DNA from: Hondaea fermentalgiana
Taxonomy: Eukaryota > Sar > Bigyra > Thraustochytrida > Thraustochytriidae
NCBI GenBank assembly: GCA_014084085.1
Contig: NPFB01000122.1
Location: 66,926-130,925, forward strand
Reading direction: 5' to 3'
DNA length: 64,000 nucleotides
Within the stretch, counting starts at the first letter, position 1. Every line of letters begins with the position of its first letter. The notes below the pieces were generated by a model. It ran no database searches and had not been told where the DNA came from. It saw nothing but the letters and a program-made list of their open reading frames with translations. Both the position numbers and the translations under genes were made by a program. Below are positions 18,727-29,117 of this stretch, piece by piece.

Positions 18727-21447
18727 TTACCACCATGACGCAAAGAAACCACCACGATTGGCAGGCTTGTCTTCGCAATCATCGGGTCCAATACTAACAG
18801 CTTCGGACGTTTTGCTCCGCGCAGAAGATCGACGCTTCTTCTTGCTGCTATTACGAGAACTCTGACGCTTGCGAGAGCTTCGAGGGGTCTGCGAACGCGA
18901 TGCATCGTCAGCATCGTCCTCATTCGGGCCGTCAGGATCAAAGGAGCCCAAGTCCGACTGCGCCACAGAAGAAGAGTCGTCGCCTTCAGCGCCTCTACGC
19001 CGGGCACGCTCAAAGTCCACCGCGTCCCCAATGACATCATCGCTTTCATCCAAGCTGCCGTCGTCCACGCTAGGTTCGTCATCGCCAGTGTGGTCGTCCG
19101 CCTCCGCCTCGGTTTCCTCCTTGATCACATCGTCCTGCACCGCGCCACCGCCAAAAAACAGCCCAAACCACGACCACGACTCCGGCTCATCATCGTGCTT
19201 GCCAGCTGCATTCTCGTGCCGCGAACGCGAAGAGCGTGAGGAACGCGAGGAGCGCGAGGAACGCGTGCTGCTGCGTGATGATCTTCGCGACGATTGTCTC
19301 TTTGTCTCGCTCCCACTGCTTCCTGGAGAAATCGGCGAGTCCCGAGAAGAGGACGACCGCGACGAACGCCTCGAAGACCGCTTCGACGAGCGCCGCGACA
19401 ACGACTGCTCCGACACACCGTCTTCCGACGCGACCTCGTCAATCGCCGACAAGGGGGAGCTACCGAGGGTCGTGCTAATGTCGAGGCCCGACGAAGGTGG
19501 CCGCGCCACAGATTGGCGCGAGTCCTCCTCTTTGACAAAGAACGGCCGTACCTTGTAAAACACCTGGAGCACAAACTTGAAAATGTTGTGCGCTCCTCGA
19601 AAGTACGGCAGCTGAAGCCAAAGCGTAAAGGCCAAGAGCATGTGATTCCACAACGGAAACCAAAACAAACCTATTGAAAGCACACCGTGCGCAAGCATGC
19701 ACAACGTGTAAACAACCCAATACTCGAGCCACTGCGTCGTTTGCACCGCGCCATTCGTAATGCTCACAGAATTCGACCGGAACCGCTTGAGCGACGCTGC
19801 ATCCTGCGTCGTTGCTGCCATGCGAGTGATCTTTTCGGCGCGCTCAATCGCAAGGAGGGCTCGCGAGGCAGCCAGCACAGGCCGGCCAATCCCAATCGCG
19901 ATCGCACCAATCGCTGTAATAGTTGACGGCATGACAAAGAGAACCAGACCCGCAATCACAAGCGTGCTTCCAGTCTCCATGACCTCGGACAGCTTGTCGC
20001 GCGTCGAAGGTGAAATGATCCGAAACGCAAGCAATACGTTGACCAAGAGGTTCTGCTGCGCAGTCGACACCGTCGGTCCATCGACCTTGCCAATCAGACG
20101 ATCGACCAGAGGAATCACTTGACGAAAGGCCAGTTGCGCGCCCGACGTGCCAGGCATTTGCAGCCAGAGCGACCACATCAGACGTGCCGGCGGCCAAAGC
20201 GGTAGCGCCGAAAGCAAATGGCCCGAAAGGGGCATTTGCTCAAACAGCAAGGCCACGCCCAAAACTGTCCAGTACTGCACCCAATAAATCACACTCTGCA
20301 GCTCCTCGTACTGTTCAAGGCTCGCCTCTGGATCCATTTCCAGCTGCCGCGGGTAGTGAATGCCAACCACAGTGGAAATATCCTGCGAGTCGAGCGAGCC
20401 GATCGAACTCGTATCGTCTTCGCTGTCCTGGTCGCCACCACTGCCTGGGCTCCGCCGCGTGCTGTGGCGATTACGCCCACGGGGACCCTCCCCGCTCCAG
20501 GATCCAGGAAGCCAGGACGACAAGTACGAAGTGACGCGGAATTCCCGTCGCTGTGCCATCTCAGGCGTGGGCAGCTGCGAAAACGTACGACGACGCTGAC
20601 CATGGTAGCGCTCAATCTTTTCACGATAAGCCATGTCATACACAATGAGCGCGCGCGTCGCGAGCACAACCGGCAATCCAATCACAACAGCCCAGCCTCC
20701 GAGCCCGCGGCTGAATTCAACAAATTGGTCACGACCAAGAACGAAAATGGCACCAGCCCCAGCAGCAAACAGCAGATGCGGCAAGGCGTCCGCAAGCAGA
20801 CGAGACTGCTGGCTCACAGACTCGGCAAAGCCGTCGTACACTGACTGCACGGCCATGTATCGCCGTTCCACAAACGCTGCAAAGCGTTCCCGGTAGCGCC
20901 GACGACGGATCTCGCGCTGCAGCATAAAGGCCGCCACCAACGCCAAGATGACGCCACCAATAATCAGCTTCGTCGTCCAATGCAGATCCAAAAGGAGCTG
21001 GATCGAAGCCCGGATCGAGGGTTGCATGGCCGAAAAGCCATCCTTGGTGATGCGAAACGTCTGGTGCGACGTCGGCAAGAGGATAGCCCACAAAAGACGA
21101 GTCCACAGCTTGGTTGCCATCCACGTCGTTTCGCATGCTGCAATAAATACCTCGTACGTCACGCTCACGTCGAGCTTTTGTTGTGCCTGGACCTGATTGG
21201 CCAGCATCTGGTTGTTGCTATTGCTCATGAGCTGCATTGCGCCTCCGATGGCCGCCATGGACGCAAAGACGATGGCCACAATACCCGCCGCATGTCCCAT
21301 GCCGCCCAGCTCGGGGAGGCCGAGCTCCTCGCGAATTTCCGATTCGGATCGCTGTCGCTGCAGCGTCGCCTTCTTTTTCATCTTGCGCCGCTGCCGGCTG
21401 TCCCCTTCCTTGTACGCCGCATCGTCGTTCACGTCGACCTCCTCCAT
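18727..21447 (-). CDS. Multi-span membrane protein with two TB2/DP1/HVA22 (REEP) domains and SR-rich tail
   Basis: A 906-residue protein from the first ATG of the frame at 21447. It starts acidic, then has hydrophobic segments (GIVAIVFASMAAIGGAMQL; LIIGGVILALVAAFML; AVVIGLPVVLATRALIVY). Two separate regions resemble the TB2/DP1/HVA22 fold of ER-shaping REEP proteins. One is at about 380-450 (VIYWVQYWTVLGVALLFEQ ... LWPPARLMWSLWLQMPGTSGA). The other is at about 566-635 (TQWLEYWVVYTLCMLAHGV ... FWFPLWNHMLLAFTLWLQLP, then RGAHNIFKFVLQVFY). Each shows the W-x-x-YW start and the P-L/W-x-x-R/H-LW-LQ-P-x-x-x-GA core. A Ser/Arg repeat region (~680-750) and an acidic C-terminal stretch follow. REEPs normally have one such domain and are ~200 residues. 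It probably resides in the ER or an ER-derived membrane. Confidence 0.75.
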   Translation of the reverse strand: MEEVDVNDDAAYKEGDSRQRRKMKKKATLQRQRSESEIREELGLPELGGMGHAAGIVAIVFASMAAIGGAMQLMSNSNNQMLANQVQAQQKLDVSVTYEVFIAACETTWMATKLWTRLLWAILLPTSHQTFRITKDGFSAMQPSIRASIQLLLDLHWTTKLIIGGVILALVAAFMLQREIRRRRYRERFAAFVERRYMAVQSVYDGFAESVSQQSRLLADALPHLLFAAGAGAIFVLGRDQFVEFSRGLGGWAVVIGLPVVLATRALIVYDMAYREKIERYHGQRRRTFSQLPTPEMAQRREFRVTSYLSSWLPGSWSGEGPRGRNRHSTRRSPGSGGDQDSEDDTSSIGSLDSQDISTVVGIHYPRQLEMDPEASLEQYEELQSVIYWVQYWTVLGVALLFEQMPLSGHLLSALPLWPPARLMWSLWLQMPGTSGAQLAFRQVIPLVDRLIGKVDGPTVSTAQQNLLVNVLLAFRIISPSTRDKLSEVMETGSTLVIAGLVLFVMPSTITAIGAIAIGIGRPVLAASRALLAIERAEKITRMAATTQDAASLKRFRSNSVSITNGAVQTTQWLEYWVVYTLCMLAHGVLSIGLFWFPLWNHMLLAFTLWLQLPYFRGAHNIFKFVLQVFYKVRPFFVKEEDSRQSVARPPSSGLDISTTLGSSPLSAIDEVASEDGVSEQSLSRRSSKRSSRRSSRSSSSRDSPISPGSSGSETKRQSSRRSSRSSTRSSRSSRSSRSSRSRHENAAGKHDDEPESWSWFGLFFGGGAVQDDVIKEETEAEADDHTGDDEPSVDDGSLDESDDVIGDAVDFERARRRGAEGDDSSSVAQSDLGSFDPDGPNEDDADDASRSQTPRSSRKRQSSRNSSKKKRRSSARSKTSEAVSIGPDDCEDKPANRGGFFASWW

Positions 21448-22407
21448 CGTGTCGGTGCTGGCCTGATCTGCGCACACGCACGTACGGTACTTTTGTACTT
21501 GAGACGACTCCCTCTTGGCCTGCTCAACAGGCAGAAAGATGATAGCGCGCACACAGGCACAGAGAGAGGCAGGCAGCAGGTACCACCACCTCGCGGAGGT
21601 CAGTCAACCCGGCGATGCCGCGGCAAAGGGCTCTGCGCTTTCCGCCGCCTCGAGCGGACGCCTCGCCTGCCTCGTCTCCAGGGCTCGCGCTGCTGCGTGG
21701 CGGAGTCGGGAGCGAGCGAGGGAGGGAGAGAGAGAGGGATGCCGCCGTGGGCTTGCTCGTTCTCCTTTCTGTGCCTCTCTCTCGCGCTTCGTCCGCGCCG
21801 TCGAGCCGCGGCGGCGCGCCTTCGCGGCAGGCCTCCCGGCGCGCTCGCGCGGGCGGGCGCGGGAAGGCAGGCGCGCAGTCAGGGAGGCGCGCGCGGGCGG
21901 GCGAGCGGGCGGGACTCGCGCGCGCGCGTGGGCGCAGACCGAGGGCGTTTCGTTTCGACTTTGCTGTTCCTTCCTTCTGTTTGCCGGTCTGCTTGGAACT
22001 AACAGCGACTAGGCCTAGCTCTCTCTTGATACACACGCGCACACTCTTTGCCGCCGCATCTTGCAGCGCAAGCGAGCAAGCAAGCAAGTATGAGCAAGCG
22101 CGCGAGCCACGCAGGCTGCAGCAGCCAGCAGGGCGGTGGGACGGCAAGTACAACCATCATCGAAAGCGATTTCGGCAAGAAAGAGAGCGAGTGAGGGCAT
22201 GAGTGAGTGGGCGAATGAGGGAGCAAATGAGAATGAGTGTGAGTGAGGAGAAACTGCGGCTTTAGGTCAACGTTTCAGGCACTGCGTAAAAAAGCTCGCC
22301 GATCACTTTGGGTGAGAGACGCACATTGAAATAAAGAAAGAGGGTTAAAATGAGAGAGCAGTGCAGGGTGAAAGATGGATATAAGCGAGAGAAAGGAAAG
22401 GAATAGA
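21448..22407. other. Upstream region of the REEP-like gene and 3' flank of the bZIP-like gene
   Basis: The frame stays open upstream of 21447 but has no ATG. 21600-21990 is very GC-rich with CG- and GC-type short repeats. 22180-22260 has GAGT/GAAT-type repeats. The last ~150 bp are AT-richer and are the likely 3' UTR of the gene ending at 22408. No supported gene. Confidence 0.5.
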
Positions 22408-23211
22408 CTAGTTGACAACGCGACCCTTGCTCAGCTCGTCGACGGGGCTCCAGAGCTTGTCGAGCATGGCCATGGACGCAGGATTGTTATTGACCCAGAG
22501 AATGAAGCGCGCGAGCTGCGCGGGAGTGAGGATCTTTTGCAGCTCCTTCATCTCCTCGCCCAAAGCCTGGTTCTTGCGCTCCATGCGACGCTTGAGGTCG
22601 TCGCATTCGCGGAGCGTAAAGCGCAAATCCTTGGCCATCTGACGCGCATCGTTTCGATGACCTTTGATCTTCTCCTTTTGCTCCTCGCTCGCGCCAATCT
22701 CACGCATAATCATGGACCAGATGCTCCCCGCTCCGCTGGCATTCAGATTCTGCTCGCTCGTCGAATCATAAAAGTCGTCGTCCTGATGCAGGGACCACAT
22801 GCACATCTTCGTCACTTGCGTCGGCAAAAGCAGCCTTTCCAGCTGCTCCATGTGTCGCCTGATCGAGTCGGTGCGAACCTCGCCATAGTCACTAAACTTC
22901 TTCACGTAGGTTTCCAGCACGGCTTGCAGCTCCGTGTCGGAGGCGCCGCGGGAGAGCATTTCCTCGAGCCGCTGGGTGATCTCCAGTTTTTCCTGTGCGT
23001 CCCGCTGCACAGTCTCTTTGCCCACCTTGAGCTGCAGCCGCAGCTGCAGGTTCTCGGACTCCAGCTTGTTTACGCGCTCCTCCAAGTCGTTCACCTTCTC
23101 CTTCTTCTTCTTCTGCTGCTTGGCCGCGTTGCCGGCGGCAGCCGCCGCGTTCGCGCCGCTGTTCGCGCCGCCAGGGCTCTCGGCCTTGCGGGGTCTCTTG
23201 GGCGTGCTCAT
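22408..23211 (-). CDS. bZIP-like coiled-coil protein with conserved C-terminal helical domain
   Basis: A 267-residue protein from the ATG at 23211, beginning MSTPKRPRKAE (possible nuclear localisation signal). An Ala-rich linker leads into KQQKKKKEKVNDLEERVNKL and SENLQLRLQL, which looks like a basic stretch followed by a leucine zipper (~residues 33-65). The basic part lacks the usual Asn-x-x-Ala-Ala-x-x-x-Arg signature, so sequence-specific DNA binding is doubtful. The remaining ~190 residues are helical and end with LTPAQLARFILWVNNNP ... LDKLWSP. I recall this type of segment from bZIP-like proteins of algae and stramenopiles, and it recalls the location of the DOG1 region in plant TGA factors; this link is weak. 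The frame is open for another 127 codons upstream, but those are Arg/Ala low complexity. Divergent from the AP2-like gene. Confidence 0.7.
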   Translation of the reverse strand: MSTPKRPRKAESPGGANSGANAAAAAGNAAKQQKKKKEKVNDLEERVNKLESENLQLRLQLKVGKETVQRDAQEKLEITQRLEEMLSRGASDTELQAVLETYVKKFSDYGEVRTDSIRRHMEQLERLLLPTQVTKMCMWSLHQDDDFYDSTSEQNLNASGAGSIWSMIMREIGASEEQKEKIKGHRNDARQMAKDLRFTLRECDDLKRRMERKNQALGEEMKELQKILTPAQLARFILWVNNNPASMAMLDKLWSPVDELSKGRVVN

Positions 23212-24276
23212 CCTCGCCAAAAGCTCAGCGTCGCGCGGGGAAGCCTCGCCCGGCGACCCTGCGACACGCACGCACGCGCGCGCGCGAGTGAGCGAGCGAG
23301 CGCGCGAGCGAGCGAGTGAGAGTCGCCTCGGCGCGCCGATGATCCGATGAAATCGCCTCCGCCGAGCCTCGCGCCGGGCGCAAAGGGGGGCGCGCGCAGG
23401 CGGAGCGCCGCGGCGCCGCGCTCCCGCTGCTGCGCGTCCGGGCCGGCCCTCGCGCGCCTCGCCGCGTGCCTCGCGCGGGCCCGGAGCCGCCGCGTCCTCG
23501 CCGCTCGGTTCTGGCGCGGCCGAGCCGTGCGAGCAAGAGCAAGCAAGCAAGGCTGGGAAAAAGTGGAAAGCGCGCTTTGCGCTATAACCCACTTGCGCGC
23601 GGCGCGCCGCAGTCGGCTATGGCGCGGCAAAGGCGAGTTTAGTGGCAGGCGCGCGACGAATGAATGAATCGTCAACAAACAGACAGACAGTGCATAAAAG
23701 GCGCTTCCGAGGGCCTCGCGCATCTGCCGCGCCAAGAGGGTCGACCGGGACCCGCTCCGGACGGAGGTTTGTGCAAGCGCGGCCGAGGCCGCGAAGAAGC
23801 TCCCTGTGGCGCGACTCGAGGCGGGTTTGCGTCCCGTCAAGGGGAAGGAGGAGGGCCTTGCGCCAAGGCGCGCAAGGGGAGAAATGAATGGACGGTGAAT
23901 GAACGAATGAATGAATGAGAGCGGCCCCGCTCGAGCTCGTCGTGCAGACCCGCGACGCGAGCCACGCCGAGCCCTCGCCGCGCGACGGCGCGGAGGCGCG
24001 GGCGACGACGGGCTGGACGCGCCGCGAGCAAGGGAAAAGCGAGAGAGCAGGGGGAAACAAAGCGGGAAAAGAGGGTCTTGCTCGAGAGGGTGGGTGGCCC
24101 TCGCTCGTCGCGGCCCTGCCACACAAGCAAGGTCGGCGCGCGCAAAAACGCGTGGACCGCCCGCTCGCCACGCGGCCACCAAACGAGACGCTCGAGGGTA
24201 GGCTTCGAAAAGGTGCATTGCACTCGTCGATGCACGTCGAGAGCTAACCCAAGCGCGCTAGCTTGACAAGGCGAGC
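23212..24276. promoter_or_regulatory. Divergent promoter region of bZIP-like and AP2-like genes
   Basis: A GC-rich 1065-bp region between two divergent starts of putative transcriptional regulators. It contains (GCGA)n-type tracts at 23280-23320 and GAAT repeats at 23655-23670 and 23895-23920. Overlapping Arg/Ala-rich frames here are judged spurious. No core element could be assigned. Confidence 0.5.
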
Positions 24277-24933
24277 ATGGCCTCGCGCAAACGCAGCAGA
24301 CGAAAAGGCAAGGCCAGTGCTCGGCCTCCAAAAAAGCGCGACCTTGGCGAAAACCACAATCTTGACGACAGCAGCAACGATGGCAGCCCTGTAGATAGTA
24401 GCGGCAGTGACGCTGACGCACAAATTGCCAAAGTTCCCAAAATCGAAGTCAAGAACGAGATCGGGAGCGAGAGCGATGATTCATCAAATTTCAATCTCAT
24501 GGCTCTTTCGCAAGAGACCTTTACTCGCTCAAAACCCTTGCCAGTGAAATCTGCGAGAGGAAAAGACCACAATGAAGACAGCAAGAGTGCAATCAGCACT
24601 GGCAGCGACAATAGCAATGAAAGTAAGAGCGACAACGACAGAGATAGCGATAGCGACAGCGATAGCGCCAGCGATGGTTCCGACTTTGACCTCAATGCGC
24701 TTTCGCAGGAAGTGCGTCCTGCCACAGATTTTGAAGGCTCCGAGGTCGAGGACTCGGACTCGGACAATTCTGATTCTGATTCTGCATCAACCGTAGAATC
24801 AACAAACGCGGCCTCAGACTCGTCTTACAGCGACAACTCTGAATCTGAAGAGGAAGAGGAAGAAAACGCGGCTCCGAATCCTCCTGGCGCGGCGGGCACA
24901 AACAGACGGAATACGAACAAGGCGAACTCCACA

Positions 24934-24964
<31 letters not shown>

Positions 24965-27414
24965 CCAACGACAACAAAACGAACCTGAAAAAGGAGAAGA
25001 AAACGGGCAAAGAGAAAAAGAAGGTAAAAAAGGAGACGAATGGTGCAAAGAAACCCAAAAGGTTCAAGGATGCGATAACGAGACTGCGATCGATTGGTCG
25101 TGCTTCCATCGTCCACGTGCAAACCCGCAAGGGACGAAAATCGAGGTTCAGAGTGTACATCAAAAACCAGTTTGACAAAACCAATCAGAAACGAGAAATC
25201 AATCTCAGAACCTTCGAGGAAGCGCGCGACGTTGCCATTGGATATACACAGCACAAGTATTGGGGCGTTCGTCAAGTCAAGGGCTACAAATGGTTCCAAG
25301 CCTTTATCATTCGGAACAGCAAGATCGTTGGGCTCAACTTTCACTCAACGGCCAAACAGGCGGCATGCGAGCATGACGAGGTCCTCGTCAACAATCATCC
25401 TCGGTTGGACTTTGATTCTTTGCGCCTTAATTTTCCCGAAAAGTATCGTGCAGCCATGAAAAAGGGCGCCTCAGGGGCAGATCTCTTTGAAAAGGCCTTT
25501 TCTCTTTGCACGAAACCGGCGCCTCTCAGCTTGCCTGCGCGAGAGGCCACGGCGCGCGGCCCGTACACGCGCGAGCAGACGCAACAGCGTGCCTTTGTCA
25601 AGCATCTGGTCCCTGGTGGGACCTACACGCGACGCTGGCGGGATAAAACCTTTGCAAGGTATCGTGGACGATGGACAAACTCCAAGACGACAACGCAAGA
25701 GCACCTCGAGCTTTTCAATTTGGAGCGGCTCATCGAGCAGCTGCTCGCGCAGGATCGCTTCACAGAAGCTGCGCGCGTGGCGCATGATCTCAATCGCCAC
25801 GTCATCACCATGGGCCAGCTCCCCATCTCGAGACCCTTTCGGTGTATGGTCATGGTGACGACACTGGCGCTTGCCAGAGGAGGCAAGATGAGCATGGCCG
25901 AGAGCTTTGTGCGAAAGCTCCTGCCTCTCGTGCAATCCTTTCACGTCAGCTTGGTGCGTCACTATCGTGTTCTCCTGGGCGAAAACGTGTCACTGACCAA
26001 GCTTCCTCTGGACGTTGATACACGTCAGCACCAAATATGGACCAACTGGAACGAAGAAAGGCACCATTCACCACACCTTATCCTCCAGCGCCAAAAGGTA
26101 TGGGCTGACGCCCGTGCATGGCTAATTACGCTTCTCGGGCGGTTTCGCGCCGCGCTGGGACGAGCTGACGAAGCGCTACTGTACTTTGACCAACATCTGC
26201 AGCTTGTCACCTTTCGCGAGCGTATCGAGCCCCGACTTTGCGCTGCAGCCATTTGTGTGCTTCGCACGGAAGACCAAGATGCCTCGCTGAGTCAGCTTGA
26301 AGCTCTCAAGCGCGCACAAACATACTTGCACCAGGTTGAGGCCCAAGGCCCGCTTGCGAGCGATCTGATCGAGTGTATCGTCGAGACGCAGCTGCAAATC
26401 GTTCTTCTCGTTGGTGTCTCGAGCACCCAGCGACTTACGCAACAGAGTCAGGACGTTGCCTGGATGGATAGTTCCAAGAGTCACAAGAATGCGAGGCGGA
26501 ACAGGTCGGACGCCTTTGTCACCGTCTATCAGTACGCTGCGACCTTTCCCAACCGCGTCGCGGGTCCTTGGGGTCTCGCCCGTCTCTACGATTTGCAGCT
26601 GCAAATGACTGACGAGGAGGACGAAATCTTTCACGCAAAATCCAAGGCTGACTTGCGCGGCGCACTCCGTGATACGCTGCGTCGCGACCCTCTTCATTTG
26701 CTGGCGGCGCAGAAACTCCTTGATCTTCTCGACCCGCCACTTCCGGGGGAGATTTTTGATCATAACGATCCCGAAGGAGCGCCCGCCCGCTTTGCTGACG
26801 AGGATGTAGGCCTCGCGTCCTCGCCCAAGAAAAGAGGTGCTGACGACAGCGATAGTGGCAGCGACGTCGAAAGCGTCAAGAAGTCAGCAAGCGCTGGTGC
26901 AGGACACAGCCAAACGGCAACGCAGACATCCGCCAATGAGTGGGTTCCTGCTGATGCTGACGTGGAGGCGCAAAGGACGACGGATACGATTTGCGATAGT
27001 ATCGAGTGCCTTCCGTTCGAGTCTTGTCCCACCCTGTCTGTGCTCTTTCGATTTGCGTTCGGTCCGCACTTTGTGTACGAAGGCCAAAAGGAAGCGCTGA
27101 AACTTTGGAAACTTCTCGACACTTGCCCCCCAGCTTGTCTTGCCAAGGCAGGCAAGACGCGAAGGTGGTGGCGCGACCGGTTTTTTACGGATTGGCAAGA
27201 GATTCGCTTTGAAATGACGTGGTGCAAGGCAGTACCCGAACAAAACTCGATTCACCTTGTACTTTTGCGACGAATTTTGGCTACAGGTGTCAAAATGGGC
27301 TTTGTTGAGCGCAGCGAGGATACGCTAGAAGATCCCGCGTTTGAGACTTTCGATGAAAGTGAGGAGAACGACGATGGTCGTGGTGACGTCCAAAATGACA
27401 GCGACGATCTCTAA
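24277..27414 (+). CDS. AP2/ERF-like domain protein with acidic N-terminus and long helical C-terminal region
   Basis: A 1045-residue probable nuclear protein. Residues 1-20 are basic (RKRSRRKGKASARPPKKR) and ~28-240 are Ser/Asp/Glu/Asn-rich with a run of Asp. A basic Lys-rich segment (~240-262) precedes the conserved part. Residues ~327-386 (YWGVRQVKGYKWFQAFII, then GLNFHSTAKQAACEHDEVLV and LDFDSLRLNFP) match the layout of an AP2/ERF domain: YRGVRQ strand, W-x-A strand, G-x-F-x-T/S-A-x-x-AA-x-x-(Y/H)D helix, and LNFP end. The preceding ~280-325 (SRFRVYIKN ... INLRTFEEARDVAIGY) may be a second, divergent copy. The rest is helical (for example LIEQLLAQDRFTEAARVAHDLN), TPR-like, and ends acidic. 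A distant relation to TAF1A/Rrn11 of the Pol I machinery is a guess I cannot support further. Confidence 0.7.
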
Positions 27415-27690
27415 AGCAAGACTGCAAAAGATGACGAAGAAGAAGTAAGGGTCATCTGGAGAAGCTCAGAATCATATTTTGTATTCACAGTCAGGCACGG
27501 TGCGCATTATTCCTGTGCTGTTGTTTTCTTTCTAGTTTCCTTTATGAAGTCGTCAACTGATTAATTTTTTAAAAGTCCTTTGAACGGGAAATTTTGTATC
27601 ATAGAGCGCATATGCGCGCGGGTCTTGTGCAATTTTTGGGTATAGCTTCACGCGCCGCGACCTCGTGCAGATAGTTATCGTCTTTTTTCT
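27415..27690. other. Short convergent 3' region
   Basis: AT-rich 276-bp interval between two convergent stop codons; probable overlapping 3' UTRs. Confidence 0.6.
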
Positions 27691-28629
27691 CTATGCAGCA
27701 ATCTCGGCATCATCCTTGTACTCCTTCTCTTCAGCCTCGTCAAGTTTTGTTTCTGTAACAGGAGAAGATATTTCTGTTCGAGGAGACGGAGATCGGGGCG
27801 ACATGATGATGCTGTGTTTGAACGCGCTTGCGACAGTGAGAGACTTTTGCACACGACGGACGGTATCCTTGAATCGGATCTTGGCGATACGACCAGTGTC
27901 AATCTTCTCCACCAAATGTCGAGGGTACACCTCTCCTTCGTTCCCTTCGTCCTCATACTCGAGATCGTCATCGATGCCATGCTGATCCTCGGCAGCGGAG
28001 AAGCTGACGGTAACCTCGGCACCATCATCGGAAGTTGCCAACACAATACCCTGGAAAGCAAGGCAACCATCCTTTACTCTGACGCGGTCGCCGACCTCGA
28101 GCGTTGTCCAGCTTTTCACCTTGCGCACCTCACCTGCAGAGATATCGACCCTTATGAGTTCTGCTGGAACAGCGCTTGCGTCTTCGCCATCAGTGCCAAG
28201 GTATCCTTCGTCGTCATTGTCGAGGTGCACCTCGATGGTGGTATTTGCTGCAACGACGACGACGCCTTCGACGAAAAGTGCACCGAGGGACTTGTCGCGG
28301 ACCTGGACAATATCGCCGACTTCGTACACGCTACTTTCGAGATACCGCTGGTATGCACAGTAGTGATCGTTTACCTTTGCAACAGCTTGCATGAGGTCCT
28401 CATCATCGTGCCCGTCAGCGCTTCGTTTCTTAAAGATCTCGTCGTACTCCTTGTATGCGGTTTCCATGTGTTCAAAGAGGTTGCCAAGGTGTTCCTGAGC
28501 TTTCGACGTGCAGGCATTCTTGACGCCAATTGACTCGTGACTCTGGCGCATTGTTCTGCGCTCCTGCGTGAGCTCATCGTGGAGCGTAGAGTGCGAGACC
28601 TTTTGCAAGTCGCTAGCGCCAGACCCCAT
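27691..28629 (-). CDS. Two-module SH3/Tudor-like protein with N-myristoylation motif, unknown function
   Basis: A 312-residue protein starting MGSGASDLQK. Gly2 with Ser6 fits the MGxxxS/T myristoylation pattern, suggesting membrane anchoring. Residues ~15-95 are helical and charged (HDELTQERRTMRQSHES ... LGNLFEHMETAYKEYDEIFKK). Two beta-rich modules follow: YEVGDIVQVRDKSLGALFVE and onward, then LEVGDRVRVKDGCLAFQGIV and onward. Each has the VGD-x-V-x-V-(R/K)D pattern with Gly-x-V strands typical of small barrel folds (SH3, Tudor or KOW-like). The C-terminus is Ser/Pro and Glu-rich. The frame reads upstream of 28629 only to a GTG, so the ATG at 28629 is preferred. Function unknown. Confidence 0.7.
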   Translation of the reverse strand: MGSGASDLQKVSHSTLHDELTQERRTMRQSHESIGVKNACTSKAQEHLGNLFEHMETAYKEYDEIFKKRSADGHDDEDLMQAVAKVNDHYCAYQRYLESSVYEVGDIVQVRDKSLGALFVEGVVVVAANTTIEVHLDNDDEGYLGTDGEDASAVPAELIRVDISAGEVRKVKSWTTLEVGDRVRVKDGCLAFQGIVLATSDDGAEVTVSFSAAEDQHGIDDDLEYEDEGNEGEVYPRHLVEKIDTGRIAKIRFKDTVRRVQKSLTVASAFKHSIIMSPRSPSPRTEISSPVTETKLDEAEEKEYKDDAEIAA

Positions 28630-29117
28630 GGCTGCCTCAACTTTGTGGTCAAAAGTGTCGCGCACTCGGCGACCTGCTTAAGCTTTATTTGGTGCGCTAG
28701 CTACGCTGGCTCTGCGTGGCTGGCAGCGTCCTGTTGCGCGCTCGCTCGCTCTCTGGCACGCGTATTCAGTGCGTGCGGCTTTTCTTGCTCTCGGAGCGGT
28801 GCCTTGCTTGCTGCCCGCGGGCGAGGGCTTTGGCAAAGGATGGATGCTCCGTCGAGGCTGGCTCGGGAATCGCTGCAGGTGCACACTCGCCCCAGGGTTG
28901 GACACCGCACGGGAGCGGGACGGCCATCTTTCATTCCAATTTCTTGCCAATCAAGCCAGTGAGAGGGAATAGCGTGACTTGATTTGAGACGCGGCTAACA
29001 GCGAGAAATTGACTTTTCTTTTGTTTTAGCTTATCAAAAGTTTTGGCGCGATTTACCGGACAAAAAAATGGAGATCTTCCATTTACTTCTTACTATACTC
29101 CTACTATTCGTCGGTAA
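28630..29117. other. Region between two minus-strand genes
   Basis: 28630-28950 is GC-rich and is the likely promoter of the gene starting at 28629. 28980-29117 is AT-rich and is the likely 3' UTR of the membrane protein gene ending at 29118. Nothing else recognised. Confidence 0.5.
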
